Source of the DNA: Lelliottia amnigena
GTDB lineage: Bacteria; Pseudomonadota; Gammaproteobacteria; Enterobacterales; Enterobacteriaceae
Assembly: GCA_900635465.1 (NCBI GenBank)
Contig: LR134135.1
Span: 2,170,001 to 2,234,000, forward strand
DNA length: 64,000 bases
Reading direction: 5' to 3'
The notes under the pieces are model-generated. The model was not told the origin of the DNA, ran no database searches, and was given only the letters and a program-made list of their open reading frames with translations. The position numbers and the translations under genes are program-made. Positions 8,489 through 17,416 of this stretch are shown here, one piece after another (position 1 is the first letter of the stretch; each line of letters begins with the position of its first letter).

Positions 8489-9310
8489 ATGGCGAATAAG
8501 AAAGTGACAAAGGTCATTGCTGAAACCGTTAAACGTGCGCCCCTCAAAACCAAAGATTACGAAAAAGAACTGCGTCGTCTGCATGTGGAACTGGTGAAAC
8601 TCCAGCAATGGGTTGTGGCTAAGGGCCTTAAAGTATGTATCGTGTTTGAAGGGCGCGACGGCGCAGGAAAAGGAGGAACCATTAAGGCTATTACCGAGCG
8701 GGTCAGTCCCCGCGTTTTCCGGGTGATTGCCCTCCCCGCGCCGACCGACAAAGAAAAAAGTCAGCTCTATTTTCAGCGCTACGTGCCGCATCTGCCCTCT
8801 GCCGGTGAAATCGTGATTTTTGACCGCAGCTGGTACAACCGCGCAGGCGTTGAACGCGTCATGGGATTTTGCACGCCGGAACAGGTCGAAAAGTTTCTGG
8901 ATGGCGCGCCGATTATTGAGCGCGCGATGGTGGATGCAGGCATTATCCTGATCAAATATTGGCTCGAAGTGACGCCAAAAGAGCAGGAACGCCGCCTGCG
9001 CGATCGTATTGACGATGGGCGCAAGACCTGGAAGCTGTCGCCAATGGACATTAAGTCGTTCAACCGTTGGGATGAATACACCGAAGCGCGCGATGCCATG
9101 TTTGCCGCGACCGATACCGCCTGGGCACCGTGGTACGTTGCGCGATCTGAAGATAAAAAACGCGTCCGGCTGAATATTATCTCGCACCTGCTTTCGCAGA
9201 TCCCTTACAAATCACTGCCCGCTGAGACGGTCAAACTGCCAAAGCGTCGAAAAATTGGCAAGATTAAACCGACCGATTATCCGTTCCGGTATATTTCTGA
9301 GCGATTTTAA
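8489..9310 (+). CDS. Polyphosphate kinase 2 (PPK2) family protein
   Basis: The 273-residue protein has the PPK2 P-loop kinase core: Walker A GRDGAGKGG at residues 55-63, the lid and Walker B region FDRSWYNRAGVERVMGF from residue 111, and the helical EEYTEARDAMF-like region (WDEYTEARDAMFAATDTAWAPW). PPK2 enzymes transfer phosphate between polyphosphate and nucleoside di- or monophosphates. This short one-domain form usually favours nucleotide phosphorylation, but the preferred nucleotide cannot be read off here. It lies between araJ and the fdn operon, where E. coli has adhP. An exported pyrophosphatase is encoded 1.5 kb away. The frame is intact and the size is normal for the family. Confidence 0.9.
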   Translation: MANKKVTKVIAETVKRAPLKTKDYEKELRRLHVELVKLQQWVVAKGLKVCIVFEGRDGAGKGGTIKAITERVSPRVFRVIALPAPTDKEKSQLYFQRYVPHLPSAGEIVIFDRSWYNRAGVERVMGFCTPEQVEKFLDGAPIIERAMVDAGIILIKYWLEVTPKEQERRLRDRIDDGRKTWKLSPMDIKSFNRWDEYTEARDAMFAATDTAWAPWYVARSEDKKRVRLNIISHLLSQIPYKSLPAETVKLPKRRKIGKIKPTDYPFRYISERF

Positions 9311-9351
9311 GCGTGTTTTAATCTCCGTGTAGTTATCCGTCATCGACATAA

Positions 9352-9387
9352 AAAACCCGCACCGAACGGTTATCCGATGCGGGTTTA
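9352..9387. terminator. Bidirectional terminator between ppk2 and fdnI
   Basis: AAACCCGCA and TGCGGGTTT form a stem around a GAACGGTTATCC-type loop, with A-runs on the left and T-rich sequence on the right. The two flanking genes converge on it. Confidence 0.8.
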
Positions 9388-9404
9388 TCGACACAGAAAA
9401 GGGT

Positions 9405-10061
9405 TTACTTTATCCCTTCCGTACTCTCTTTTTTAGCTTCCAGTCTTTCGACGTCACGATACCAGCGCGGATGGTGTTTTTGCGCCCAGCGGCGGCTGAC
9501 CTTGCCTTCGATCATGCCTTTAATCGACCCTTTCACCCAGAACGCCATATACATATGAATAAGGATGGCGTGGATCAAAATAATGGCGGACGTCGCATGG
9601 ATCAGCAGACTGTAGCGAATCACCTGGATCGGGAAGTAGTGCGCAAAATACGGACGCCAGATGATCACCCCCGTCACCAGCAGCACAAAAATCATGCTCA
9701 TGATGGTCCAGAACATCATCTTTTGACCGGCGTTGTATTTGCCCACTTTCGCGACTTTATGCTCGTTGCCTTTCAGGACTTCGACAATCCCCTTCACCCA
9801 CGGAATATCCTGCTTATCAGGGATGTTGTGATGCACAAAACGCACGAACATAAACATCAGCACCACGAAGATCAGCACGCCAAAGAACGGATGCAGAATG
9901 CGCCCCATCTGCGGCGTGCCGAAGGTTTCGGTGAGCCATTGCAGCGTCGGGAAGAAAAACGAAATTCCCGACACGGCCACCAGGAAGAAACAGATCACCA
10001 CCGTCCAGTGACAGGCGCGGTCGATAAACTTCGTGCGCACGATCATCTTTGACTTACTCAT
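9405..10061 (-). CDS. fdnI: Formate dehydrogenase-N gamma subunit (cytochrome b556) FdnI
   Basis: The 218-residue integral membrane subunit anchors formate dehydrogenase-N and passes electrons from FdnH to menaquinone. It starts [19 protein letters not shown] and has four hydrophobic segments with the heme-ligand histidines in [30 protein letters not shown]. The match to E. coli FdnI is near identity. I chose the start at 10061, since the upstream in-frame ATG at 10082 adds residues absent from E. coli. The gene overlaps the end of fdnH by 8 bases, so the two are translationally linked. No frame breaks are seen. Confidence 0.96.
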   Translation of the reverse strand: MSKSKMIVRTKFIDRACHWTVVICFFLVAVSGISFFFPTLQWLTETFGTPQMGRILHPFFGVLIFVVLMFMFVRFVHHNIPDKQDIPWVKGIVEVLKGNEHKVAKVGKYNAGQKMMFWTIMSMIFVLLVTGVIIWRPYFAHYFPIQVIRYSLLIHATSAIILIHAILIHMYMAFWVKGSIKGMIEGKVSRRWAQKHHPRWYRDVERLEAKKESTEGIK

Positions 10062-10938
10062 GACGATCTTCCTCCTCATCATCCACCTCTTTGTTTGGCC
10101 CGATACCGATGTAGTGATAAATCAGCCCGGCAAAGGTGGCAACAAAACCGGCCGCGGCCAGCGGTTTCAACGCGCCTTTCCACAGACTAATGGAGGTATC
10201 AATTGCGGGCTCTTTCGGCAGATTATGATAAAGCTCCGGCCGATCGTTGTGGTGCAACACGTACATGACGTGCGTTCCACCGACTCCCTGCGGATTGTAA
10301 ATTCCCGCATTCGCATAGCCGCGTGCTTTCAGCTTATCGACCCGCTCCTGCGCCACATCCAGCATCTCTTTTTTGGTACCAAAATGGATCGCACCGGTTG
10401 GACAGGTTTTCACGCAGGCCGGCTCCTGACCCACGCTCACGCGATCCACGCACAGCGTGCATTTGTATACCCGGTTATCGTCTTTGTTCAGCCGCGGAAC
10501 GTTGAACGGACAACCTGCGATGCAGTAGCCGCAGCCAATGCAGTTATCCTGCTGGAAATCGACGATACCATTGGCGTACTGAATAATGGCCCCCGCCGAC
10601 GGACACGCTTTCAGGCACCCCGGATCCTCGCAATGCATACAGCCGTCTTTGCGGATCAGCCACTCCAGCTTGCCGTTTTGGTCCGTTTCGCTAAAGCGCA
10701 TCACCGTCCAGGATTTGGCGCTCAAATCCGCGGGATTATCGTAAACGCCCACGCAGTGCCCAACCTCATCGCGAATGTCATTCCACTCTGAACAGGCCAC
10801 CTGACAGGCTTTGCAGCCCACACAGGAGGAGACATCGATAAGCTTGGCCACTTCCGCCTTAAAATCCCGCGCACGAGGCGCGGGCGTCATCGGGTTGGTC
10901 GCGGAGCGTTTAATAATGTCTTGTGTTTCCATTGCCAT
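10054..10938 (-). CDS. fdnH: Formate dehydrogenase-N beta subunit (four Fe-S clusters) FdnH
   Basis: The 294-residue protein carries electrons from the molybdenum subunit to the cytochrome b. Four cysteine motifs are visible in order: [35 protein letters not shown], and CTLC with a later CVKTC. They hold four [4Fe-4S] clusters. A C-terminal transmembrane helix ([20 protein letters not shown]) fixes it to the periplasmic face of the membrane. The sequence starts [16 protein letters not shown], as in E. coli FdnH. It sits 11 bases after fdnG and overlaps fdnI. Unlike fdnG it has no frame breaks. Confidence 0.97.
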   Translation of the reverse strand: MAMETQDIIKRSATNPMTPAPRARDFKAEVAKLIDVSSCVGCKACQVACSEWNDIRDEVGHCVGVYDNPADLSAKSWTVMRFSETDQNGKLEWLIRKDGCMHCEDPGCLKACPSAGAIIQYANGIVDFQQDNCIGCGYCIAGCPFNVPRLNKDDNRVYKCTLCVDRVSVGQEPACVKTCPTGAIHFGTKKEMLDVAQERVDKLKARGYANAGIYNPQGVGGTHVMYVLHHNDRPELYHNLPKEPAIDTSISLWKGALKPLAAAGFVATFAGLIYHYIGIGPNKEVDDEEEDRHE

Positions 10939-10949
10939 TTAATCGCTCC

Positions 10950-13900
10950 TTACACTTTCTCGATGTTAACCAGAAACGCCTTATATTCCGGCGTTTGCGA
11001 GTTGGCATCGCCGACGTTTGGCGTCAGGGTATTGGCGATATAGCCCTTCTGCGCCACCCCTTCAAAGCCCCAATGCAGCGGAATACCCACGGTTTCCACC
11101 TGCTGACCGTTAACCTGTAACGTTTGCAGACGGCGCGTTACGACCGCGACCGCGCGAATAAAGCCGCGCTTGCTGCTCACCGTGACGCGATCGCCGTTAG
11201 CGATCCCCTTCGCTTTCGCCAGCGTTTCGCTGATTTCCACCAAACTGTTCCGGCTGCGCGATCGCGTTAAGCCGCGCGTGTTTGGTCCAGGTGTGGAAAT
11301 GCTCGGTCAGGCGATACGTGGTCCCGACGTACGGGAACTTATCTTTCTTGCCGAGGCGCAGTGCGTCGTCTTCATACAGGCGAACGACCGGGCTTGAAAC
11401 CACGTTCGGGTGCAGCGGGTTGGTGCCGAGCGGCGTTTCCATCGGCTCGTAATGTTCCGGGAATGGCCCTTCGGCGAGCTTATCGAGCGCAAACAGCCGC
11501 CCAAGCCCTTCCGGCTGCATGATAAACGGCCCGGTTGCGCTGCCTGGCGCGGCAGTGTTGTAGTCAGGAATATCGTTACCTGCCCACTTCGTGCCGTTCC
11601 ATTCAATCAGCATCCGTTTAGGATCCCACGGCTTACCGTTGATATCCGCCGAGGCACGGTTGTACAGCACGCGACGGTTGAGCGGCCACGCCCACGCCCA
11701 AACCGAGCGTATTGCCGAGACCCGACGGATCGGCATTATCGCGGTTGGCCATCTGGTTGCCCTGTTCCGTCCAGCTTCCGGCGTAGATCCAACACGACGA
11801 TGCGGTTGAACCGTCATCGCGCAGCAGCGCAAAGCTGTTCAGCAACTGCCCTTTTTTCGCCAGCAGAACACCGTTGGCGTCATAGAGATCCGCCAGCGCC
11901 ACGCCGTTGTTCTCTTTCGCCACCTCTTCCGATTCAGGATGATCCGGCTGCTTATAGTTCCAGCTCATCTTCAGCAGCGGTTCGACGCCTTTACCGCCTT
12001 CTGTGCGATACATTTCGCGCAGACGGTGGTAAATCCCGGCCAGAATTTCGCCGTCGTTCCGCGCTTCACCCGGCGCATCCTGGCCTTTCCAGTGCCACTG
12101 TAACCAGCGCCCGGAGTTGGCAATCGAGCCGTCTTCTTCTGCAAAGCAGGTCGACGGCAGACGGAACACTTCGGTCTGAATCGACGCCCGTATCCACATC
12201 GTTCATCTCGCCGTGGTTCTGCCAGAAGTTCGACGTTTCAGTGACCAGCGGATCGATAACCACCATGTATTTCAGCTTGCTTAAGCTGCGCACCACTTTG
12301 TTTTTGTCCGGGAACGACGCGACGGGGTTAAAGCCCTGGCAGATATAGCCCGTCACGTTGCCTTTATCCATCATGTTGAAATACTTGGATGACGTCGTAG
12401 GCCTGATCCCATTTTGGTAGCCAGTCAAAGCCCCAGTCGTTCTCTTTCTGCGCTGCATCGCCATAAAACGATTTCATCAGGCTCACGAAGAACTTCGGAT
12501 AGTTACCCCCAGTAATTCACCTGATCGGCAAGCGTCGCTTTCGGCGTATTCGCGGTGAGATAGGTTTGCAGATCGGCGTGCTTATCGGACGGCAGGCTCA
12601 GATACCCGGACAGGCTGGTGGACAGCAAACCGAGATCGGTTTAACCCTGAATATTGGAGTGTCCGCGCAGGGCATTTACGCCGCCGCCGGCCATGCCCAT
12701 ATTCCCCAGCAGCAGCTGAATCATCGCCATGGTGCGGATGTTCTGTTGGCGCCAACCGTATGCTGTGTTCCAGCCGAGCGCATACAGGAACGTTGTAGTT
12801 CGGTTAGCCGCGCTGGTGGACGCGAGCACTTCACAGATTTTCAGGAAATCGGCTTTTCGGCGTACCGCAGATATTTTCCAACCACATCTGGCGTATAACG
12901 GGAAACGTGCTGTTTCAGCAAGTTCCATACGCAGCGCGGATCGGTCAGGGTTTCATCGCGTTTAGCAAAACCATTTTTCGTCGAACTGATAGTTCCAGGA
13001 CGATTTGTCGTACTGCCGTTTTTCAGCGTCATAGGCCGCTGAACAGGCCGGTCATCAAAGGCAAAGTCTTCCCGCACCAGCAGATTGGCGTTGGTGTAGT
13101 GTTTGACATATTCGGCGTTGATTTTGTTGTTTTCGATCAGATACAGCAGCACGCCAGACAGGAACGTAATGTCCGTACCGGAACGAATAGGCGCATAAAT
13201 ATCGGCTACCGAGGCCGTACGCGTGAAGCGTGGATCGACGACGATCAGCGTCGCATCGTTATTGTTTTTCGCTTCCATCGCCCAGCGGAATCCCACTGGA
13301 TGGGCTTCGGCAGCGTTACCGGCCCATCACCATCACGACGTTTGCGTTTTTGATATCAACCCATGTGGTTGGTCATCGCACCGCGACCAAATGTTGGAGC
13401 AAGACTTGCTACCGTTGGTCCGTGTCAGACGCGCGCCTGGTTGTCTACCGCCAGCATGCCGAGTGAACGCACGAATTTTTGCGTCAGCATGCCCGTTTCA
13501 TTGCTTGCCGCTGGAGGCGCACAGCATCCCGGTGGACAGCCAGCGGTTGACGGTTACGCCCTGCGCATTCTTCTCGATAAAGTTGGCGTCACGGTCGGCT
13601 TTCATTAATTTCGCGATCCGGGAAAACGCCTCGTTCCAGGAAATACGCTGCCATTTATCGGAACCTGGCGCACGGTATTCCGGATAACGCAGTCGATTAT
13701 CGCTGTGAACATAATCCAGCAAACCCGCGCCTTTCGGGCACAGCGCCCCACGGCTGACCGGATGATCCGGATCCCCTTCGATATGATAAATCGCTTCTTT
13801 GGCGTTCTTTCGCGCCATCGCCCAGGCTATACATCAATAGCCCACATCCCACGGAGCAGTATGTGCAGGTGTTACGGATCTCTTTTGCGCGCAGCAATTT

Positions 13901-14014
13901 ATAGTTGCGCGACTGAGCCAGCGCTATTTTGGGAGCAAATCCCAACGCAGCGGCTGTTGTTCCGGCCATACCGCCCGCGCAGATTTTAAAAAACTTTCTG
14001 CGGCTGACGTCCAT
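10950..14014 (-). CDS. fdnG: Formate dehydrogenase-N alpha subunit (selenocysteine, molybdopterin) FdnG, many frameshifts
   Basis: This is the periplasmic catalytic subunit that oxidises formate to CO2. It starts MDVSRRKFFKICAGGMAG, a Tat signal with twin arginines, followed by the [4Fe-4S] motif TCTYCSVGCG. The in-frame TGA at 13425-13427 lies in DNQARV-U-HGPTVASLAP and encodes selenocysteine. The sequence follows E. coli FdnG (1015 residues) throughout. I count about 17 length errors in short runs, near 13820, 13512, 13362, 13319, 13049, 13037, 12970, 12880, 12858, 12775, 12750, 12642, 12508, 12388, 12195, 11704 and 11247. Nearly all are one extra base. The intact fdnHI genes downstream argue that the real gene is functional. 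Confidence 0.93.
13383..13427 (-). promoter_or_regulatory. Selenocysteine codon (TGA) and SECIS hairpin of fdnG
   Basis: The TGA at 13425-13427 (minus strand) is followed directly by a sequence whose core, GGTAGCAAG-TCTTGCTCC, folds into a short stem-loop about 15 bases after the codon. This is the position and shape of the bacterial SECIS element bound by SelB. Protein on both sides of the TGA is in the same frame and conserved. Confidence 0.9.
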
Positions 14015-14077
14015 TGCGGTCCTCGTGATAGAAATGAGTCTTCGCGCCGAAAACTATCAGTAATATCCCTGCATTTT

Positions 14078-14091
14078 TTGCGTCAAATCAA
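14078..14091 (-). promoter_or_regulatory. Candidate FNR site in the fdnG promoter
   Basis: On the minus strand the sequence reads TTGATTTGACGCAA, a fit of one full half and most of the other to the FNR consensus TTGAT-N4-ATCAA. It lies 64-77 bases upstream of the fdnG start. E. coli fdnGHI is activated by FNR and NarL without oxygen. A second imperfect palindrome, AGTCACCGCTGGCGACT (14117-14133), lies further up and is unexplained. Confidence 0.45.
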
Positions 14092-14234
14092 TCTCAAGGA
14101 TCTTCGCCCCCTAAATAGTCACCGCTGGCGACTTTAGATAATCCTTTAGGATGAGCTACTTGCTGAATCGTTCGCGAAAGCCTTTGAAAAAATGCTATAA
14201 ATTTGCCCCTTAATGACAGGTTTTTGGGAAAGTA

Positions 14235-15121
14235 ATGGACAGGAAAAGAGCAACACTGATTGGCCTCGCCGCGATTGTCTTATGGAGCACAATGGTGGGA
14301 CTCATTCGCGGTGTCAGTGAAGGGCTCGGGCCTGTGGGCGGCGCGGCGATGATCTACACCCTCAGCGGATTACTGTGTCTACTGACCGTTGGATTTCCCA
14401 ATCTGAAACGTTTTCCGCCGCGCTATCTTATTGCTGGCAGCGTGCTGTTTGTCAGCTATGAAATATGTCTGGCGTTGTCGTTGGGTTACGCCAGCAACCG
14501 ACATCAGGCGATCGAAGTCGGGATGGTGAATTATTTGTGGCCTAGCCTGACGATTGTCTTTGCGATAGTGTTCAACGGGCAAAAAACGAATTTGTGGGTG
14601 ATCCCCGGATTACTGATTTCGCTACTCGGCGTGGCATGGGTTTTAGGCGGCGAGCAAGGGCTACATCTCGATGAAATTGTCAGCAATGTCGTCTCGAATC
14701 CATTGAGCTATGGTCTGGCGTTTGCGGGCGCATTTATCTGGCGGCGTACTGCACCGTCACCAGTAAATATGCCAAAGGGAACAACGGGATTACGCTGTTT
14801 GTGTTACTCACTGCGCTGGCGCTGTGGCTGAAATATCTCTTCAGCGTACAGCCTGAAATGGTCTTTAGCGTGCCCGTGGTTACCAAACTATTAATGTGCG
14901 GCGTGGCGCTGGGTTTTGGTTACGCCTCATGGAATATCGGCATTCTGCACGGAAACGTGTCGGTACTGGCGACCGTTTCCTATTTCACGCCTGTGCTTTC
15001 CGCCGCCCTTGCTGCCGTATTGCTTAACGCCCCGCTTTCGTTCTCCTTCTGGCAAGGTGCACTGATGGTCTGCGCAGGATCGCTTCTGTGCTGGTATGCG
15101 ACCCGAAATAAGCAACACTAA
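14235..15121 (+). CDS. yddG: Aromatic amino acid exporter YddG, one frameshift
   Basis: The product is an inner-membrane drug/metabolite-type transporter with ten predicted hydrophobic helices that exports aromatic amino acids in E. coli (and affects paraquat export in Salmonella). KATLIGL-like N-terminus, WSTMVGLIRGVSEGLGPVGG, SLGYASNRHQAIEVGMVNYL, and SYFTPVLSAALAAVLLNAPL match E. coli YddG. The frame breaks near 14744, where GGG has lost a G (ATCTGGCGGCG for ATCTGGGCGGCG). Restoring it gives FIWAAYCTVTSKYAKGNNGI. It is divergent from fdnG as in E. coli and is followed by the porin as in Salmonella. A TATAAA box lies about 30 bases before the start. Confidence 0.93.
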
Positions 15122-15729
15122 AAGATAAGCGCGAAGGAGAATTCTTTCGCGCGTATTGCGCGGCAACGTATTTGTGATCGCGCGTCAAAATATTCATTTC
15201 TCCGCTCTGCATCCGTGATTCTTTTGGTTATATTTCCTCGACAGAAACGTCTCCTTACATTATTGCTGACAAAAACTGACAACACGCAGTATTAATTACC
15301 GACTATTATTCCCGGCTGATATAACGTGTCGTGCAATAATCCCTCGCTGAACATTTCGAAAATAGCTGCGCAATAACGTCTAAGCCTTTGTTTTATATTC
15401 TCGCAGAGAATATTTAAAGTATAAACACTCTGAAATAACAGATAATATTTAAAGGTAACTAAACCACTTTGAAACTATGATTCAATTAATTGTCATAAGT
15501 GGAAAATAGCTGCAATGAGAGTAACAAATAACCGATATTGGTAATTTGAGACCATTTAATCGGATCTCGGTCACACTAATTGAAATTAAAAGTAATATCC
15601 TGAAACTTATTATTGAAAGAACACACGAAGATTTTTAAAAATAGCATGCCATTGACAAACCACTTCGTTGAGAAATTGTTTAGCAATGGCTCAGGATATG
15701 CTTAAAGAAAATTATAAGGACGATTAAAA
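15122..15729 (+). promoter_or_regulatory. 608-base non-coding region upstream of the porin
   Basis: No gene is seen here. Just after yddG, GCGCGAA (15129-15135) pairs with TTCGCGC (15146-15152), a likely 3'-end hairpin without a T-run. The rest is AT-rich (TTAAT-type runs). That is typical of H-NS and OmpR-controlled porin promoters. A TTGACA at 15652-15657 has only a weak -10 partner. AAGGACG (15717-15723) is the porin ribosome binding site. I looked for a MicC-like small RNA and did not find one. Confidence 0.45.
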
Positions 15730-16809
15730 ATGAAACTTAAATTAGTTGCAGTGGCAGTGACTACCCTGTTGGCAGCAGGCGCGGTAAACGCAGCAGAAGT
15801 ATTCAACAAAGACGGTAACAAGCTGGATCTGTACGGTAAAGTGACGGGTCTGCACTACTTCTCTGATGACACCGACAACGACGGCGACAAAACTTACGTG
15901 CGTCTGGGCTTCAAAGGTGAAACCCAGATCAACGATCAGCTGACCGGTTTTGGCCAGTGGGAATATGAGTTCAAAGGCAACAACGACGAATCCAACGGTG
16001 ACAAAGGCAACAAAACCCGTCTGGCATTCGCGGGCCTGAAATTCAACGAATTTGGTTCTTTCGACTACGGTCGTAACTACGGCGTGGCTTACGATATCGG
16101 CGCATGGACCGACGTACTGCCAGAATACGGCGGAGATACCTGGACTCAGACCGACGTGTTCATGACCGGCCGTACCACCGGCGTGGCAACCTACCGTAAC
16201 CAGGACTTCTTCGGTCTGGTTGACGGCCTGAACGTGGCTGCGCAGTACCAGGGCAAAAACGACCGTGATGACGTCACCAAAGCGAACGGCGACGGCTGGG
16301 GTCTTTCTTCTACTTATGAATTCGACGGCTTCGTCGTGGGTGCAACTTACGCAAAAGCTGACCGTACCGACGATCAGGTCCGTTACGCAGCGCAGAGCGT
16401 TCTGAATGCCTCCGGCGATAACGCTGAAGTGTGGGCGGCTGGCCTGAAATACGATGCGAACAACATCTATCTGGCAACCACCTATTCCGAAACCCGCAAC
16501 ATGACGGTCTTCGGTGACAAGCATATTGCCAACAAAGCGCAAAACTTTGAAGCTGTTGCTCAGTACCAGTTTGATTTCGGTCTGCGTCCTTCCATCGCTT
16601 ACCTGAAGTCCAAAGGCAAAGATATCGAGACTTACGGTGACCAGGATCTGGTTGAGTACATCGAGCTGGGCGCGAGCTACTACTTCAACAAAAACATGTC
16701 CACCTACGTTGATTACAAAATCAACCTGCTGGACGACAACAAATTCACCAACGATGCGAAAATCGCTACCGATAACATCGTTGCACTGGGCCTGACCTAC
16801 CAGTTCTAA
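15730..16809 (+). CDS. ompD: OmpD/NmpC-type general porin
   Basis: The 359-residue outer-membrane trimeric porin has a signal peptide ([21 protein letters not shown], cleaved before AEV) and the 16-strand barrel ending in the assembly signal [28 protein letters not shown], the constriction-loop motif [18 protein letters not shown] and [19 protein letters not shown] match Salmonella OmpD and E. coli NmpC most closely. In Salmonella, ompD lies next to yddG in the same way. Loop regions differ ([17 protein letters not shown]), as expected for surface loops. The frame is intact. The symbol reflects nearest family and position; the exact orthologue name in this genus may differ. Confidence 0.9.
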   Translation: MKLKLVAVAVTTLLAAGAVNAAEVFNKDGNKLDLYGKVTGLHYFSDDTDNDGDKTYVRLGFKGETQINDQLTGFGQWEYEFKGNNDESNGDKGNKTRLAFAGLKFNEFGSFDYGRNYGVAYDIGAWTDVLPEYGGDTWTQTDVFMTGRTTGVATYRNQDFFGLVDGLNVAAQYQGKNDRDDVTKANGDGWGLSSTYEFDGFVVGATYAKADRTDDQVRYAAQSVLNASGDNAEVWAAGLKYDANNIYLATTYSETRNMTVFGDKHIANKAQNFEAVAQYQFDFGLRPSIAYLKSKGKDIETYGDQDLVEYIELGASYYFNKNMSTYVDYKINLLDDNKFTNDAKIATDNIVALGLTYQF

Positions 16810-16822
16810 GAATTTGTGAGTT

Positions 16823-16855
16823 AAAAAGGCCAGCCCTTGTGGCTGGCTTTTTTTA
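16823..16855 (+). terminator. Rho-independent terminator of the porin gene
   Basis: GCCAGCC (16829-16835) pairs with GGCTGGC (16841-16847), flanked by AAAAAG and TTTTTTT. Confidence 0.93.
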
Positions 16856-16888
16856 TCGCGGTCATCTGGCGTGATAAAGGAGTACGCC

Positions 16889-17329
16889 ATGCAAATCTAT
16901 ACAGGACGCTGCTTATGTGGGATGAGCCATTTCAGCGTCAACATTGAAAATCTGGATGTGTATGCCTGCCACTGCACAACGTGCCAAAAATGGTCGGGCG
17001 GCATTGCCATGTATCTGGAAACCGCAGGCGTGCCAGCTGTGGAACACGATTCAATAGCCCCTTCGCACTTCTCGTCGTCGGCACGCGGCGAACGGTGGTT
17101 CTGTCCCGGTTGCGGCTGCCCGCTGTGGTACGAACTGACGTCAACTGAACGCTATTTTGTCCCGTGGACATTGCTGGAACTGAGTGAAGATGAGCGCCGT
17201 CGACTGGTGTTAGCCGCCGAAATCTATACCGAAACGCAGCCGGCTTTCTGGCGGTTAACCGGGCAATACGCGCGTTTTAGCGGAACCGAAATTGAAGCGC
17301 TGGACAAAAGCTGTTCGCTGACGGCGTAA
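16889..17329 (+). CDS. GFA-family (CENP-V/GFA domain) zinc protein
   Basis: The 146-residue protein has the zinc-binding pattern of the glutathione-dependent formaldehyde-activating enzyme family. GRCLCGMSHF lies near the N-terminus, CHCTTCQKWSGG at about residue 32, and FCPGCGCPLWYE at about residue 72. The activity of most members is unproven, so no reaction is claimed. I chose the ATG at 16889, since AAAGGAG ends 6 bases before it; the ORF could extend upstream to 16871 without a site. It sits between the porin and smvA, as does a similar gene in Salmonella. Confidence 0.85.
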   Translation: MQIYTGRCLCGMSHFSVNIENLDVYACHCTTCQKWSGGIAMYLETAGVPAVEHDSIAPSHFSSSARGERWFCPGCGCPLWYELTSTERYFVPWTLLELSEDERRRLVLAAEIYTETQPAFWRLTGQYARFSGTEIEALDKSCSLTA

Positions 17330-17380
17330 CCTCTCTGCTCGGGTTGCAAGCAGGAGGTACGCGCCGACAGAGATAGTGCG

Positions 17381-17410
17381 TGATACCCGGCATGCTACGC
17401 GCCGCCGGGT
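17381..17410. repeat. REP-like palindrome or terminator between convergent genes
   Basis: ACCCGGC and GCCGGGT bracket a GC-rich loop in the 87-base gap between the GFA gene and smvA. It resembles the palindromic units common between convergent enterobacterial genes. Confidence 0.45.
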
Positions 17411-17416
17411 CAATGG

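Noticed and set aside
8429..9187. 252-codon open frame antisense to PPK2, and similar long frames opposite ppk2, fdnI, narZ and narY
   Set aside because: Shadow frames of conserved genes on the other strand.
13425..13427. TGA in fdnG as a nonsense error
   Set aside because: Its position in QARV-U-HGPT and the following hairpin identify it as the selenocysteine codon.
10950..14014. fdnG as a true pseudogene
   Set aside because: The lesions are run-length changes with conserved protein between them, the SECIS is intact, and fdnH and fdnI are undamaged.
15122..15729. A MicC-like small RNA beside the porin
   Set aside because: No matching sequence and no rho-independent terminator in the region.
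15742..16890. 382-codon open frame antisense to the porin gene
   Set aside because: It mirrors the strong codon bias of the porin, has no ribosome binding site and no recognisable domain.
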